From the NCBI GenBank assembly GCA_050945815.1, contig JBMNTQ010000014.1, positions 1 through 20,835 on the forward strand: DNA of 20,835 nt, written 5' to 3'. The notes beneath the pieces are model-generated. The model saw nothing but the letters and a program-made list of their open reading frames with translations. It searched no databases and was not told the origin of the DNA. This document shows positions 1 through 7,216 of the stretch, piece by piece (the first letter of the stretch is position 1; every line of letters starts with the position of its first letter). Position numbers and translations under genes: made by a program. This stretch comes from JBMNTQ01 sp050945815. GTDB taxonomy: Bacteria > Bacillota > Clostridia > Christensenellales > JBMNTQ01.

Positions 1-1
1 C

Positions 2-23
2 ATACCCATACCCGGTATGGTAT
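2..23. promoter_or_regulatory. Nested palindrome at the left edge, possible operator
   Basis: The arms CCATACC and GGTATGG form a palindrome at 6-20 around a single central C. A second ATACC/GGTAT pair lies outside it at 2-6 and 19-23. ATACC...GGTAT dyads resemble operators of CsoR-type metal or sulfur repressors, but the gene it would control is outside the window or is the distant rubredoxin. Only the symmetry is certain; the function is a guess. Confidence 0.25.
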
Positions 24-151
24 ATTCTACGCCTGTCGCATCTTCTTGTCAAGATTGGGCTTCAATATTTTTATAGTTGGCTTTTAAAAATCAATTTTAC
101 ATAAAATTAGTATGGTTTTTTTGTTAGGATTTGCTTTTTTCAGAAATTCCA

Positions 152-180
152 TGGATTTTGTTTGAAATTTATACTATAAT
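152..180 (+). promoter_or_regulatory. Probable promoter of the rubredoxin gene
   Basis: A perfect TATAAT lies at 175-180. The hexamer at the 17-base position upstream (TGGATT, 152-157) is a weak -35. The surrounding 60-260 stretch is AT-rich and has no gene. Transcription would start near 187, giving a leader of about 75 bases before the rubredoxin start. Confidence 0.5.
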
Positions 181-262
181 TCTTTTTAGTATATCCTGTC
201 TGTAAGAAGATTGTATGACAGGACAAGCTTCCCATAAAAATAGAAATCAGGAGGTACGTTCG

Positions 263-424
263 ATGGCAAAATATCTTTGCACAGTTTGTGGCTACATTTA
301 CGATGAAGCGGAGGGCGAAGCTTCCGCCAACATCGCTCCCGGCACAAAATGGGCCGATGTCCCTGAAGATTTTGAATGCCCCCTTTGTGGTGTAGGCAAA
401 GACAGCTTTGAACTGGAGGCCTAA
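263..424 (+). CDS. Rubredoxin
   Basis: This is a 53-residue rubredoxin, a small cytoplasmic one-electron carrier with a single iron bound by four cysteines. Both knuckles are intact: C6-x-x-C9-G-Y and C39-P-L-C42-G, with the usual aromatic residues (Y4, Y11, Y13, W30, F37, F49). The length matches the classical 52-54 residue family. The reading frame is open from an ATG at 215, but the start at 263 is chosen because AGGAGG at 249-254 lies 8 bases upstream and MAKYLC is the family N-terminus. In anaerobes rubredoxin takes electrons from NADH:rubredoxin oxidoreductase and passes them to oxygen- or peroxide-detoxifying enzymes. The next gene encodes such an oxidoreductase, which supports that role. 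No clear terminator follows. Confidence 0.95.
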   Translation: MAKYLCTVCGYIYDEAEGEASANIAPGTKWADVPEDFECPLCGVGKDSFELEA

Positions 425-987
425 TTCCGACTGACTGCCGAAAAGGGGAGAGCGCTTTGGATTTGGCAAGAGCCGCCAAATTCTCAAGCGCGCTTCCCAT
501 GAGGCGGTTTTGCTCCGCAACATCGTCGTCTGTTTCATAGTTGGCTTCGGGAGATGGCTTTTAGCATCGTGCGGCAACGAAGGGCTGCCGAAGCCAAGGC
601 AGCTTAACTATTTGCTTTGCTTTTCGTGAAACAAAAGCTTTAGATTTCCGCGATTCCTTCATCTGCCGCAGCAGAGGCGTATGGGACACTCACAGCCGAC
701 GCGGCTTTCTATCCTGTACATTCATCATTTTACTATCATCGGCCCCTGCAGTCAGACTCCAGTTTTGAGCCTGTTGGGTTTTTGTTCATCTGGCTGACCG
801 GCAAAATTGCGGCCGATTTCGTATAAGCAGTTCAAAGCATATTGGTATGCACCGTGTTAGATGGTCGTCGCTGGGCAAAAGGTTTAAAAGTGACGCCGAC
901 TTAGCCGCATTGCGTACTTTGCCGAGCAGGCACTATGCGAAAATGCATCTATGGGGTTTATGCACCATAGATGATTAGGAGGATATT
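425..987. other. Gene-free interval between rubredoxin and its reductase
   Basis: No convincing gene is seen in these 563 bases. A stem-loop without a T-run sits at 451-494 (ATTTGGC/GCCAAAT at 461-481, with AGCGC/GCGCT outside it). On the minus strand, about 425-555 reads as an open, coding-like stretch without a start signal; it could be a gene remnant or chance. A dyad just before the downstream gene is listed separately. No known riboswitch was recognised. Confidence 0.4.
946..973. promoter_or_regulatory. 9-bp inverted repeat just upstream of the reductase RBS
   Basis: CATCTATGG (946-954) and CCATAGATG (965-973) are perfect inverted arms around a 10-base spacer. The right arm ends 3 bases before the AGGAGG at 977-982. 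The position fits either a repressor operator overlapping the transcript start or an RNA hairpin that affects ribosome access. There is no T-run, so it is not a terminator. Confidence 0.45.
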
Positions 988-2361
988 ATGGATAACGAAC
1001 AATCTAGCTCCGCGCAAGAATCGGCAAAAGGGTCGTCTGTCGGAGGCAGCACAGTGAAGAAATGGCGCTGCTTAATTTGCGGCCAGGTATTTGAAGGGGA
1101 CAGCCCGCCGGATCCCTGCCCTGTTTGCGGTGCCAGCGCCAAATATTTTGAGCAGGTTGTCGAGGTTGAGGAGGCGCCGGCTTTTTCTTCCAATTCGCCG
1201 GATCGCTTTGTTATTGTGGGCGGGGGCATCGCTGCAAAGGAAGCGGCAGGCAGCATTCGACAACGAAACCAGGCTGCCCATATCACCATTGTCAGTTCGG
1301 AAGATAACCTTCCCTACAATCGGCCGGGGTTGTCGGATCTCTTAGCCGGCGAAGTGGCCCCAAACAGCCTGTCGTTGGACGAAGAAAACTGGTACAAGCG
1401 CAACCAAATCGACGTCCGGCTATCCACCTATGTGGATGCTCTAGACACCCAGAAGAAACTGATCCATCTCCAAGACGGCAGCAGCCTGCCCTTTGATAAG
1501 CTGCTGCTGGCCACAGGAGCCTCACCCTTTATTCCGGTGGCAGACGCGGCAGGTAAAAAAAATGTCCGCACGCTGCGCACCCTAAAAGACGCTCTGGAAC
1601 TGGTAGACACCAGCAAGGCCTGCCGGCGGGCAGTCATCGTGGGCGGCGGCATATTAGGCCTTGAAGCTGCATGGGCACTGCGCCAACGCGGCCTGTCCAT
1701 CACCATCGTGGAGTTTGCACCGCGTCTGATGAGCGTGCAATTAGACGAACGCGGCTCAGCGATCTTGCAAGCCCAGCTGGACTCGCTGGCCGTTCCTTAT
1801 CGGACGGGGCGCCGGGTCGATGATGTTACAGACACTGGCGTTGTATTAGATAACGGCGATTCCATCGATGCAGACCTAGTGCTGTTTTCTTCCGGCGTAC
1901 GCTCGAACATTGCTCTGGCCCAACAAGCCGGCATCCAAGTGGAGCGCGGAATTGTCACCAATTCCCTGATGGAAACCTCGGTTCCCGGCATCTATGCCGC
2001 CGGGGATTGCGCCCAGGTGGATGGGAGTTGTCTGGCCCTTTGGCCTATCGCTGCGGCCCACGGGCAGGCGGCCGGTGCCAACATGGCCGGGGACTGGGTG
2101 GTTTTAAAGCCGCAGATCCCGTCCTCTGTGTTTGAGGCTTTTAATATGCAAATCTTTTCTGCCGGAGACATCCGGGAAGGGGACGATACCAGCACATTCA
2201 TCTACAACGACAGCGAAAACAAGATCTACAAGAAAGTCGTGCTAAAGCACAAAAAAATTGTCGGCGGCCTTCTAATCGGCGATACGGAAAAAGGCACCGA
2301 CTTGCTGCGTGCGGTAGAGAGCGGCTCGGGTTCGACCGTGGCCTTGGAGATTCTAGGATAA
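988..2361 (+). CDS. NADH:rubredoxin oxidoreductase-type flavoprotein with N-terminal rubredoxin-like domain
   Basis: This 457-residue cytoplasmic FAD protein likely transfers electrons from NAD(P)H to rubredoxin. Residues 26-52 form a short rubrerythrin-type rubredoxin knuckle (W26-R-C28-L-I-C31-G and C44-P-V-C47-G). From about residue 72 it is a pyridine nucleotide-disulfide oxidoreductase: FAD site V-I-V-G-G-G-I (75-81), NAD(P)H site I-V-G-G-G-I-L-G (217-224), and second FAD motif G-I-Y-A-A-G-D (334-340). There is no redox-active CxxxxC disulfide, which fits the NROR/NirB-like branch rather than lipoamide or thioredoxin reductases. AGGAGG at 977-982 fixes the ATG start. The fused iron domain could relay electrons directly to the separate rubredoxin encoded upstream. 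The physiological acceptor is inferred from family and neighbourhood. Confidence 0.87.
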   Translation: MDNEQSSSAQESAKGSSVGGSTVKKWRCLICGQVFEGDSPPDPCPVCGASAKYFEQVVEVEEAPAFSSNSPDRFVIVGGGIAAKEAAGSIRQRNQAAHITIVSSEDNLPYNRPGLSDLLAGEVAPNSLSLDEENWYKRNQIDVRLSTYVDALDTQKKLIHLQDGSSLPFDKLLLATGASPFIPVADAAGKKNVRTLRTLKDALELVDTSKACRRAVIVGGGILGLEAAWALRQRGLSITIVEFAPRLMSVQLDERGSAILQAQLDSLAVPYRTGRRVDDVTDTGVVLDNGDSIDADLVLFSSGVRSNIALAQQAGIQVERGIVTNSLMETSVPGIYAAGDCAQVDGSCLALWPIAAAHGQAAGANMAGDWVVLKPQIPSSVFEAFNMQIFSAGDIREGDDTSTFIYNDSENKIYKKVVLKHKKIVGGLLIGDTEKGTDLLRAVESGSGSTVALEILG

Positions 2362-2382
2362 AATATATTGTATGAGATGTAG

Positions 2383-2418
2383 AAACCAGGTGCCTTTTCA
2401 AAGGGGCGTCTGGTTTTT
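2383..2418 (+). terminator. Rho-independent terminator after the flavoprotein gene
   Basis: AAACCAG (2383-2389) pairs with CTGGTTT (2410-2416), extended inward by G-T wobbles and TGCC/GGCG pairing. The arm runs into TTTTT ending at 2418. It lies 21 bases after the stop codon. Confidence 0.85.
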
Positions 2419-2475
2419 ACTCTCTTAATCCTCTTCACCCTAGCCCCTTCCAGTATATCGTCCGAGCAAAAATTA

Positions 2476-2484
2476 TGTTATACT
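2476..2484 (+). promoter_or_regulatory. Extended -10 promoter for the YybS-L9-DnaB operon
   Basis: TG-T-TATACT (2476-2484) is a good extended -10 element. No convincing -35 is seen, which is usual for extended -10 promoters. It follows the terminator at 2383-2418 and precedes the YybS-like gene by 36 bases. Confidence 0.5.
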
Positions 2485-2520
2485 ATTCAGTAATGATATC
2501 GTCTTGCAAAACACAGAAAG

Positions 2521-3573
2521 TTGAGATGGTTTGTGAAAGACAAAAATGAAATGCGACCGATCTTTTTAAGCTTAGGGCTGGGCGTGCTGGCCTCAATCTT
2601 GTTCAGCGTAGACGGGTTCGGCCTGCTGTTTTTAATGGTTTTGCCCGCAATCTACGTTTCCCTTGCTTTAAAATACGGCATTTATTATGCCTGTGCCGCT
2701 TACCTTACGTCGTTGGCAGCTCTATGGCTGATGCACGGGGTGCTCTATGCGATGATCTTTGGCCTGCTGATGCTGCCGCCTATTTGGGTTTTGTCTTACT
2801 TCCTTCGAAAACCCTTCTCATTCCAAAACGTACTGGCTGTATGCGGTTCTTTTCTCGCAGGATTTGCCTTGTTGTTTGCTGCCGTATATTTCCTCACCGG
2901 CAAAGATGTGATTACCGCCCTGGTGGATTACGCCCACAGCGCGTTTCTCACAGCGCAGCCGGGCAGTACGGCTTATTCCTATATGGTAACTCTTGGGTAC
3001 TTTGATTCTTACCTGGATCTGCCTTCCGGCTTGAACGACCCAGCCTTTATTGCCGCTTTAAACGGAACCACTTTATTGAACAAAGTGGAATACGCCCAAC
3101 GGGCCATCAGCCAGATGCAACAGATGCTACAGGTGGCTATGGCACCTGGTTTGCTCACGTATGCGATGCTCGGCGGGCTTTTGAGCTATGTGGTATCCTA
3201 TGGCCTCCTGAGGAAGGCAAAGGTGTCTATCCCTGCGCTGCCCTCTTTTTCTCGCTGGACCGTGCCGCCCTCCTTCCGGCTGGCGGCCTTGGCTATGCTG
3301 GTGCTGTCCTACGTGGGGACAGAGCTGAGCGCTACGCCTTCCATTATTATGGCGATGAATCTGGTGTATTTGTTCTGTACGATGGTGTTTCTGGTCTTGG
3401 GCTGCAGCGTCTGCGTCTATCTTTTAAACAGAGCGCTGAAAGATCGTAAAGTTTTACCGGTGGTAATCAGTATTTTTCTGGTTTTGATCGCATCTACCAT
3501 CGTCATCTTATTGGGCGTTATCGAGCTGGCCTTCAATATACGGCAACGCATAGACAAAAACACCCAACAATAA
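2521..3573 (+). CDS. YybS-like (DUF2232) polytopic membrane protein
   Basis: This is a hydrophobic protein of about 350 residues with roughly eight predicted membrane segments and a basic cytoplasmic C-terminus ending in hydrophilic residues. Composition, length and location directly before rplI and dnaB match the Firmicutes YybS/DUF2232 family, whose biochemical function is not established. The start is uncertain: TTG at 2521 is taken with only a weak AG-rich site upstream, while GTG at 2533 and ATG at 2551 (starting MRPIFLS) are in-frame alternatives. The gene ends 28 bases before rplI and is probably co-transcribed with it. In Bacillus subtilis a c-di-AMP phosphodiesterase gene (gdpP/yybT) lies between yybS and rplI; it is absent here. 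Confidence 0.75.
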   Translation: MRWFVKDKNEMRPIFLSLGLGVLASILFSVDGFGLLFLMVLPAIYVSLALKYGIYYACAAYLTSLAALWLMHGVLYAMIFGLLMLPPIWVLSYFLRKPFSFQNVLAVCGSFLAGFALLFAAVYFLTGKDVITALVDYAHSAFLTAQPGSTAYSYMVTLGYFDSYLDLPSGLNDPAFIAALNGTTLLNKVEYAQRAISQMQQMLQVAMAPGLLTYAMLGGLLSYVVSYGLLRKAKVSIPALPSFSRWTVPPSFRLAALAMLVLSYVGTELSATPSIIMAMNLVYLFCTMVFLVLGCSVCVYLLNRALKDRKVLPVVISIFLVLIASTIVILLGVIELAFNIRQRIDKNTQQ

Positions 3574-3601
3574 AGTCCGAAAAGAAAGGAGTGTTGCGAT
3601 T

Positions 3602-4048
3602 ATGAAAGTAATTCTACAGCAAGACATTAAGGGCACCGGGAAGAGCGGCGATGTGATCAACGTCAGCGAAGGATATGCCCGCAATTTCCTGTTACCTAAA
3701 GGGTTGGCACTTCCCGCCGATTCTGCCAACATGGCAGTGTATAATCAGAAAAAAGGTGCGGAGGCGCATCGTAAACAGCAAGAAAAGGAAGCCGCTCAAC
3801 AGCTGGCAGAAAAGCTTGCCGGGCAAAATGTCGTCATAGAAGCGAAAACCGGGGAGAAGGGGCGCCTTTTTGGCTCAATCTCCTCCAAAGAAATCGCAGA
3901 CACGCTGGCACAGCAGGGTTTTTCTGTTGACAAACGCAAAATTGTATTGAAGGAGCCCATCCGAAGCCTAGGCAAGACGGACGTGGACATCAAGCTCTAT
4001 GCAGGCATCAGCACGAAAATCAGCGTAGAGGTTAAGGAACAAAGCTGA
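3602..4048 (+). CDS. rplI: Large-subunit ribosomal protein L9
   Basis: This 148-residue protein is bL9, a component of the 50S ribosomal subunit. It is full length and has the typical two-domain shape: an N-terminal rRNA-binding domain with the signature G-Y-A-R-N-F-L-L-P-K-G (24-34), a long charged connecting helix rich in K, E, A and Q (about 48-75), and a C-terminal domain containing E-K-G-R-L-F-G-S-I-S. AAAGGAG at 3585-3591 lies 10 bases upstream of the ATG. The gene lies between the YybS-like gene and dnaB with short gaps of 28 and 16 bases, a conserved Firmicutes arrangement that implies one operon. Confidence 0.97.
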   Translation: MKVILQQDIKGTGKSGDVINVSEGYARNFLLPKGLALPADSANMAVYNQKKGAEAHRKQQEKEAAQQLAEKLAGQNVVIEAKTGEKGRLFGSISSKEIADTLAQQGFSVDKRKIVLKEPIRSLGKTDVDIKLYAGISTKISVEVKEQS

Positions 4049-4064
4049 TAAGAGGTTTTTTCTT

Positions 4065-5417
4065 ATGAACGATAAACGCATTCCTCCCCACCATACCGAA
4101 GCCGAACAGTCTGTTTTAGGCAGCATGCTGCTCAGTCAGGCCTGTGTAGCGGCGGCAGCAGAGGTACTGTCTCCAGAGGATTTTTATTCTCCCGCCCACC
4201 GAGAAATGTTTGATGCTATGCTGCTTCTATACCAGACCGGCAAAGCGGTAGATCTTGTCACTCTAGCCGACGAGCTGGACCGGCGAAATACCATCGGTCA
4301 GGTGGGGGGGCTCGATTACCTTACCACTCTGTCCCGCTTTGTACCCAGCACCGCCAACATCGACCAGTATATCAAGATCGTCGAGGAACGTTCGACTTTA
4401 CGCAAGCTTATCAGCGCAGGCAACGACATCGCCCGGGAGAGCTACGAAGCGGAGCGCCCCATCGAGCAGATTCTGGGGGCAGCGGAAAAGCGTGTGTTTG
4501 ACATCGCCATGGGGAGCAACAGCGATTCTTTACAGCATATCCACCAGGCGCTGGCCAACAGCATCGGGGAGATTACCGCAGCCATGAACAATCAGGGGGC
4601 GGTAACCGGTCTTTCTACTGGGTTTTCCCAACTAGACAGCATGACTGCCGGGTTGCACCCCTCACAGCTGATCGTCATCGCCGGGCGGCCGGGCATGGGT
4701 AAAACCAGTTTCGCTATGAACCTGGCCCATCACGCATCGCTCAAGCAGAACAGGCCTGTGGCTGTTTTTTCGCTGGAGATGTCGCGGGAGCAATTGGCCA
4801 CCCGCCTGTTGTGTTCCCAAGCCTTGGTGGATATGCAGAAGGTGCGCGCCGGACAATTAGACGCCGAAGAGATGACGGAGTTGGCTCGGGCCATGCAGGC
4901 CCTTTCCCTCTCGCCGCTGTATGTAGACGATACGCCGGGCATTGGCGTTTTGGAAATTCGCAGCAAATGCCGCCGACTGAAAATAGACAAAGGCCTGGGG
5001 CTGGTTGTCATCGACTATCTCCAGCTGATGCAAGGCTCCAGCCGTGCCGATAGCCGCCAGCAGGAAGTTTCTGAAATGACACGACAGCTTAAAAATATGG
5101 CCCGGGAATTGGACGTGCCGATTCTATTGCTTTCCCAGCTTAGCCGCGCATCCGAGCAACGAAAGCGGGAAGAGCGCCGGCCGATCCTATCGGATCTGCG
5201 TGAATCCGGTGCCATCGAACAAGATGCGGACGTGGTCATGTTCGTCTATCGGGAAAATCCGGTGGACGACGAAGAAATTGGCAACAGCGACCATGCGGAA
5301 ATTATATTGGCCAAGCAGCGCAGCGGCCCCACCGGTATCATCAAGCTGGCCTGGCTAGGCCAATACACCCGCTTTGCCGAGCTGGATAACTATCATGGGG
5401 AAGCGCCGCCTTTTTGA
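4065..5417 (+). CDS. dnaB: Replicative DNA helicase DnaB
   Basis: This 450-residue protein is the hexameric replicative helicase that unwinds DNA at the fork using ATP (called DnaC in Bacillus subtilis). The N-terminal helical domain (about 5-105, starting P-P-H-H-T-E-A-E-Q-S-V-L-G) is followed by a linker and a RecA-like motor. Walker A is G-R-P-G-M-G-K-T-S (207-215) and Walker B is V-V-I-D-Y-L-Q-L-M (314-322). The segment S-D-L-R-E-S-G-A-I-E-Q-D-A-D is the conserved DnaB motif near the end, followed by the arginine-bearing K-Q-R-S-G-P-T-G. The length is normal and no intein is present. AGAGG at 4051-4055 serves the ATG. It is the last gene of the operon; no clear terminator is seen just after it. 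Confidence 0.97.
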   Translation: MNDKRIPPHHTEAEQSVLGSMLLSQACVAAAAEVLSPEDFYSPAHREMFDAMLLLYQTGKAVDLVTLADELDRRNTIGQVGGLDYLTTLSRFVPSTANIDQYIKIVEERSTLRKLISAGNDIARESYEAERPIEQILGAAEKRVFDIAMGSNSDSLQHIHQALANSIGEITAAMNNQGAVTGLSTGFSQLDSMTAGLHPSQLIVIAGRPGMGKTSFAMNLAHHASLKQNRPVAVFSLEMSREQLATRLLCSQALVDMQKVRAGQLDAEEMTELARAMQALSLSPLYVDDTPGIGVLEIRSKCRRLKIDKGLGLVVIDYLQLMQGSSRADSRQQEVSEMTRQLKNMARELDVPILLLSQLSRASEQRKREERRPILSDLRESGAIEQDADVVMFVYRENPVDDEEIGNSDHAEIILAKQRSGPTGIIKLAWLGQYTRFAELDNYHGEAPPF

Positions 5418-5677
5418 TTGTTACGCAGCAATATCCATTGCACAAAAAACTCCTCTATAAAAATTCAAGCCGCCCTTTTTACAACGCAGGGTCACAAACA
5501 GGCTTGAAAGCCTAACAGGCACAGAGGCAGGTTTGCCCATGCTTGCGGAAAACAGGGGCACTGGGGCATCTGACGAAACGTGAAACAGACTATTTAGGGC
5601 TAGAGGGAAAGAGCGTCGCCTGTCTGGACAAGAGATCGGGAAAAAACTCAAAATATCATGACGGAAGGTTGATAACA
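5418..5677. other. 260-base leader region before the flavin oxidoreductase gene
   Basis: No gene or known riboswitch is recognised here. A small self-complementary element (AGGCTT/AAGCCT, around 5500) is present without a T-run. The downstream reading frame is open from 5543 upstream of its likely start, but that part encodes nothing resembling the oxidoreductase family. Confidence 0.35.
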
Positions 5678-6691
5678 ATGAAGCTATTTGAACCGTATAC
5701 CATCAAAAACATGACTTTGAAAAACCGGATTGTTTTGCCCCCTATGTGCATGTATCGCGCAACAGACGGTGAGGTCAACGATTTCCATCTTGTACACTAT
5801 GCGACTCGGGCGCAAGGCGGTACCGGGCTGTTGATTGTGGAGGCAACCGGGGTCAGCCCCGAGGGACGCATCAGCGACACCGACTTGGGGATCTATGAGG
5901 ATAGGCATACGGCAGGCTTGAAAAAGCTTGTGGATACCTGTCACGCTTTCGGCTCTCAGGCGGCTCTTCAGATCAACCACGCCGGCCGCAAAAGCACCAC
6001 AGAACACGGCCCTGCCTATGCACCCAGCGCCTTGCAGTTTGACGATAGTTGCAAAATGCCCCTTGCCATGGGAGAGGAAGACATTTCCCGCATTTGCAGC
6101 CAATTCGCAGCGGCAGCAAAGCGGGCTGACGAAGCAGGGTTTGATGCCATCGAAATACATGGCGCCCACGGCTATCTGATCCACGAATTCCTCTCGCCGC
6201 TCACCAACCGGCGCAAGGATGCCTATGGTGGCGATACTGCAGGCCGGGTACGCTTCTTGCAGGAAACACTGCGGGCAATCAGGACAGTATGGCCCTCTGA
6301 AAAGCCTATTTTGCTTCGGGTGTCCGCCGACGATTACGGTCATGGAGGCCTCGACAAAGATGAGATGGCCCATATCATCGATTATGTGAAGAATGACGTG
6401 GATATGGTGCATGTCAGCACCGGCGGCCTTCTCCCCTCCGGCGTCTCCGCATACCCCGGCTATCAAGTGCCCCACTGTGAGACCATTCGCAACAAATGCG
6501 ATGTGCCCACCATCGCCGTCGGCCTGATTACGGAAGCCACCATGGCAGAGGAAATCCTGCGTAGCGAGCGGGCAGATCTAGTGGCTTTGGGACGGGAATT
6601 GCTGCGCAATCCCTACTGGCCCATCTACACCGCGAAAAAGAATGGGGTTGACGGCTATGTACCGATTCCTTACGAACGGGGTTTTAAGTAA
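5678..6691 (+). CDS. namA: NADPH-dependent flavin oxidoreductase, old yellow enzyme family (NamA/YqjM type)
   Basis: This 337-residue FMN-binding TIM-barrel protein is probably an ene-reductase acting on activated C=C bonds such as alpha,beta-unsaturated carbonyls. Hallmarks of the YqjM class are present: C24 and Y26 in P-P-M-C-M-Y (the redox-tuning cysteine), the substrate-binding pair H161 and H164 in H-G-A-H-G-Y-L, the signature S-P-L-T-N-R-R-K-D-A-Y-G-G, and a C-terminal Y-E-R-G-F-K carrying the arginine finger used across the dimer. Length matches YqjM (338). The frame is open from 5543, but ATG 5678 is chosen because GGAAGG (5663-5668) lies 9 bases upstream and the family begins there. 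It appears monocistronic, with a terminator downstream. The natural substrate cannot be deduced; the locus gives no hint. Confidence 0.88.
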   Translation: MKLFEPYTIKNMTLKNRIVLPPMCMYRATDGEVNDFHLVHYATRAQGGTGLLIVEATGVSPEGRISDTDLGIYEDRHTAGLKKLVDTCHAFGSQAALQINHAGRKSTTEHGPAYAPSALQFDDSCKMPLAMGEEDISRICSQFAAAAKRADEAGFDAIEIHGAHGYLIHEFLSPLTNRRKDAYGGDTAGRVRFLQETLRAIRTVWPSEKPILLRVSADDYGHGGLDKDEMAHIIDYVKNDVDMVHVSTGGLLPSGVSAYPGYQVPHCETIRNKCDVPTIAVGLITEATMAEEILRSERADLVALGRELLRNPYWPIYTAKKNGVDGYVPIPYERGFK

Positions 6692-6716
6692 GTATTTTCC
6701 TTAAATCGCACATTGA

Positions 6717-6746
6717 AAGAACCTTGAAAAACCAGGGTTCTTTTTT
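6717..6746 (+). terminator. Strong rho-independent terminator
   Basis: A 10-bp stem (AAGAACCTTG at 6717-6726 with CAGGGTTCTT at 6733-6742, one G-T wobble) encloses a 6-base A-rich loop and merges into TTTTTT (6741-6746). It is 26 bases after the oxidoreductase stop. Confidence 0.93.
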
Positions 6747-6813
6747 CTTACTTGAATTCTTTCCCAAGCCCCCATCTGAAAAGGCGGCGATGGGGTAAAT
6801 GATATATCTCGTC

Positions 6814-7052
6814 TTACCAAATCGCAGAAGCGGCCTCGTTTGATATGTCTAATCTTTCAATAAGTGCCCGTATAAACTCTTGTTCGCCATGGAAATTTGT
6901 AAATAACTCTTGAGTTTGGTAATTTAATTCGTTGTTTGTCTGAAAGACTTATCATTGGAGTTTGCTTGTAGTATAGTTAAAATATACTTTGTATCTGGAT
7001 TCATTTCTTCAGGCCCGACTGCATCAAGCCCTTTTATCAATAACACTAAAAT
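6814..7052 (-). pseudogene. Decayed minus-strand gene fragment with a frameshift, unknown family
   Basis: On the minus strand, 7052 down to about 6930 reads as an open frame (for example L-L-I-K-G-L-D-A-V-G-P-E-E-M-N-P-D-T-K-Y) that stops at a TAA. Shifting frame at that point restores an open, protein-like reading (Q-E-L-F-T-N-F-H-G-E-Q-E-F-I-R-A-L-I-E-R, then ending ...A-S-A-I-W) up to a stop at 6814-6816. The two parts join into about 78 residues of amphipathic, acidic sequence typical of coding DNA. No start codon with a ribosome site is present. I do not recognise the family. It may be the C-terminal remnant of a lost gene; chance open frames cannot be excluded. Confidence 0.4.
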
Positions 7053-7106
7053 TCAATATGGATGGCGCACAACAGTCTATTTTTCGTATCTGTTTATAGG
7101 TTTACG

Positions 7107-7130
7107 TTCTAAGCGTTATAACCTTTAGAA
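7107..7130. promoter_or_regulatory. 24-bp imperfect palindrome, cre/LacI-type operator candidate, upstream of the transporter operon
   Basis: The half TTCTAAGCGTTA (7107-7118) is mirrored by TAACCTTTAGAA (7119-7130) with 10 of 12 positions symmetric. The inner 14 bases (7108-7121) match the catabolite-responsive element consensus TGWAANCGNTNWCA at 12 of 14 positions. A possible -10 (TATAAC, 7117-7122) overlaps it, with a poor -35 at 7094-7099. It lies about 90 bases before the lipoprotein start, so a CcpA-like or LacI-family repressor could block this operon. The binding protein is inferred. Confidence 0.5.
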
Positions 7131-7216
7131 TCATCTTTACTTGGCTTTTTAAAGTTTAAATTTGCCACATTGTGTTTTTCACCTTGTGGTTAAATACTGA
7201 AGGAGGAAAAAAAAGA

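Noticed and set aside
5543..5677. N-terminal extension of the flavin oxidoreductase by 45 residues
   Set aside because: The extension is not like the family, and a good ribosome site and the canonical N-terminus are found at 5678.
5684..6475. Long 263-codon open frame on the minus strand inside the flavin oxidoreductase gene
   Set aside because: It is antisense to a clearly conserved gene and its translation has no family features or ribosome site.
6886..6899. Copy of the regulator-promoter repeat (TGGAAATTTG) upstream of the transporter operon
   Set aside because: A single copy lies within the remnant gene about 320 bases from the operon start, so coincidence in AT-rich DNA is more likely.
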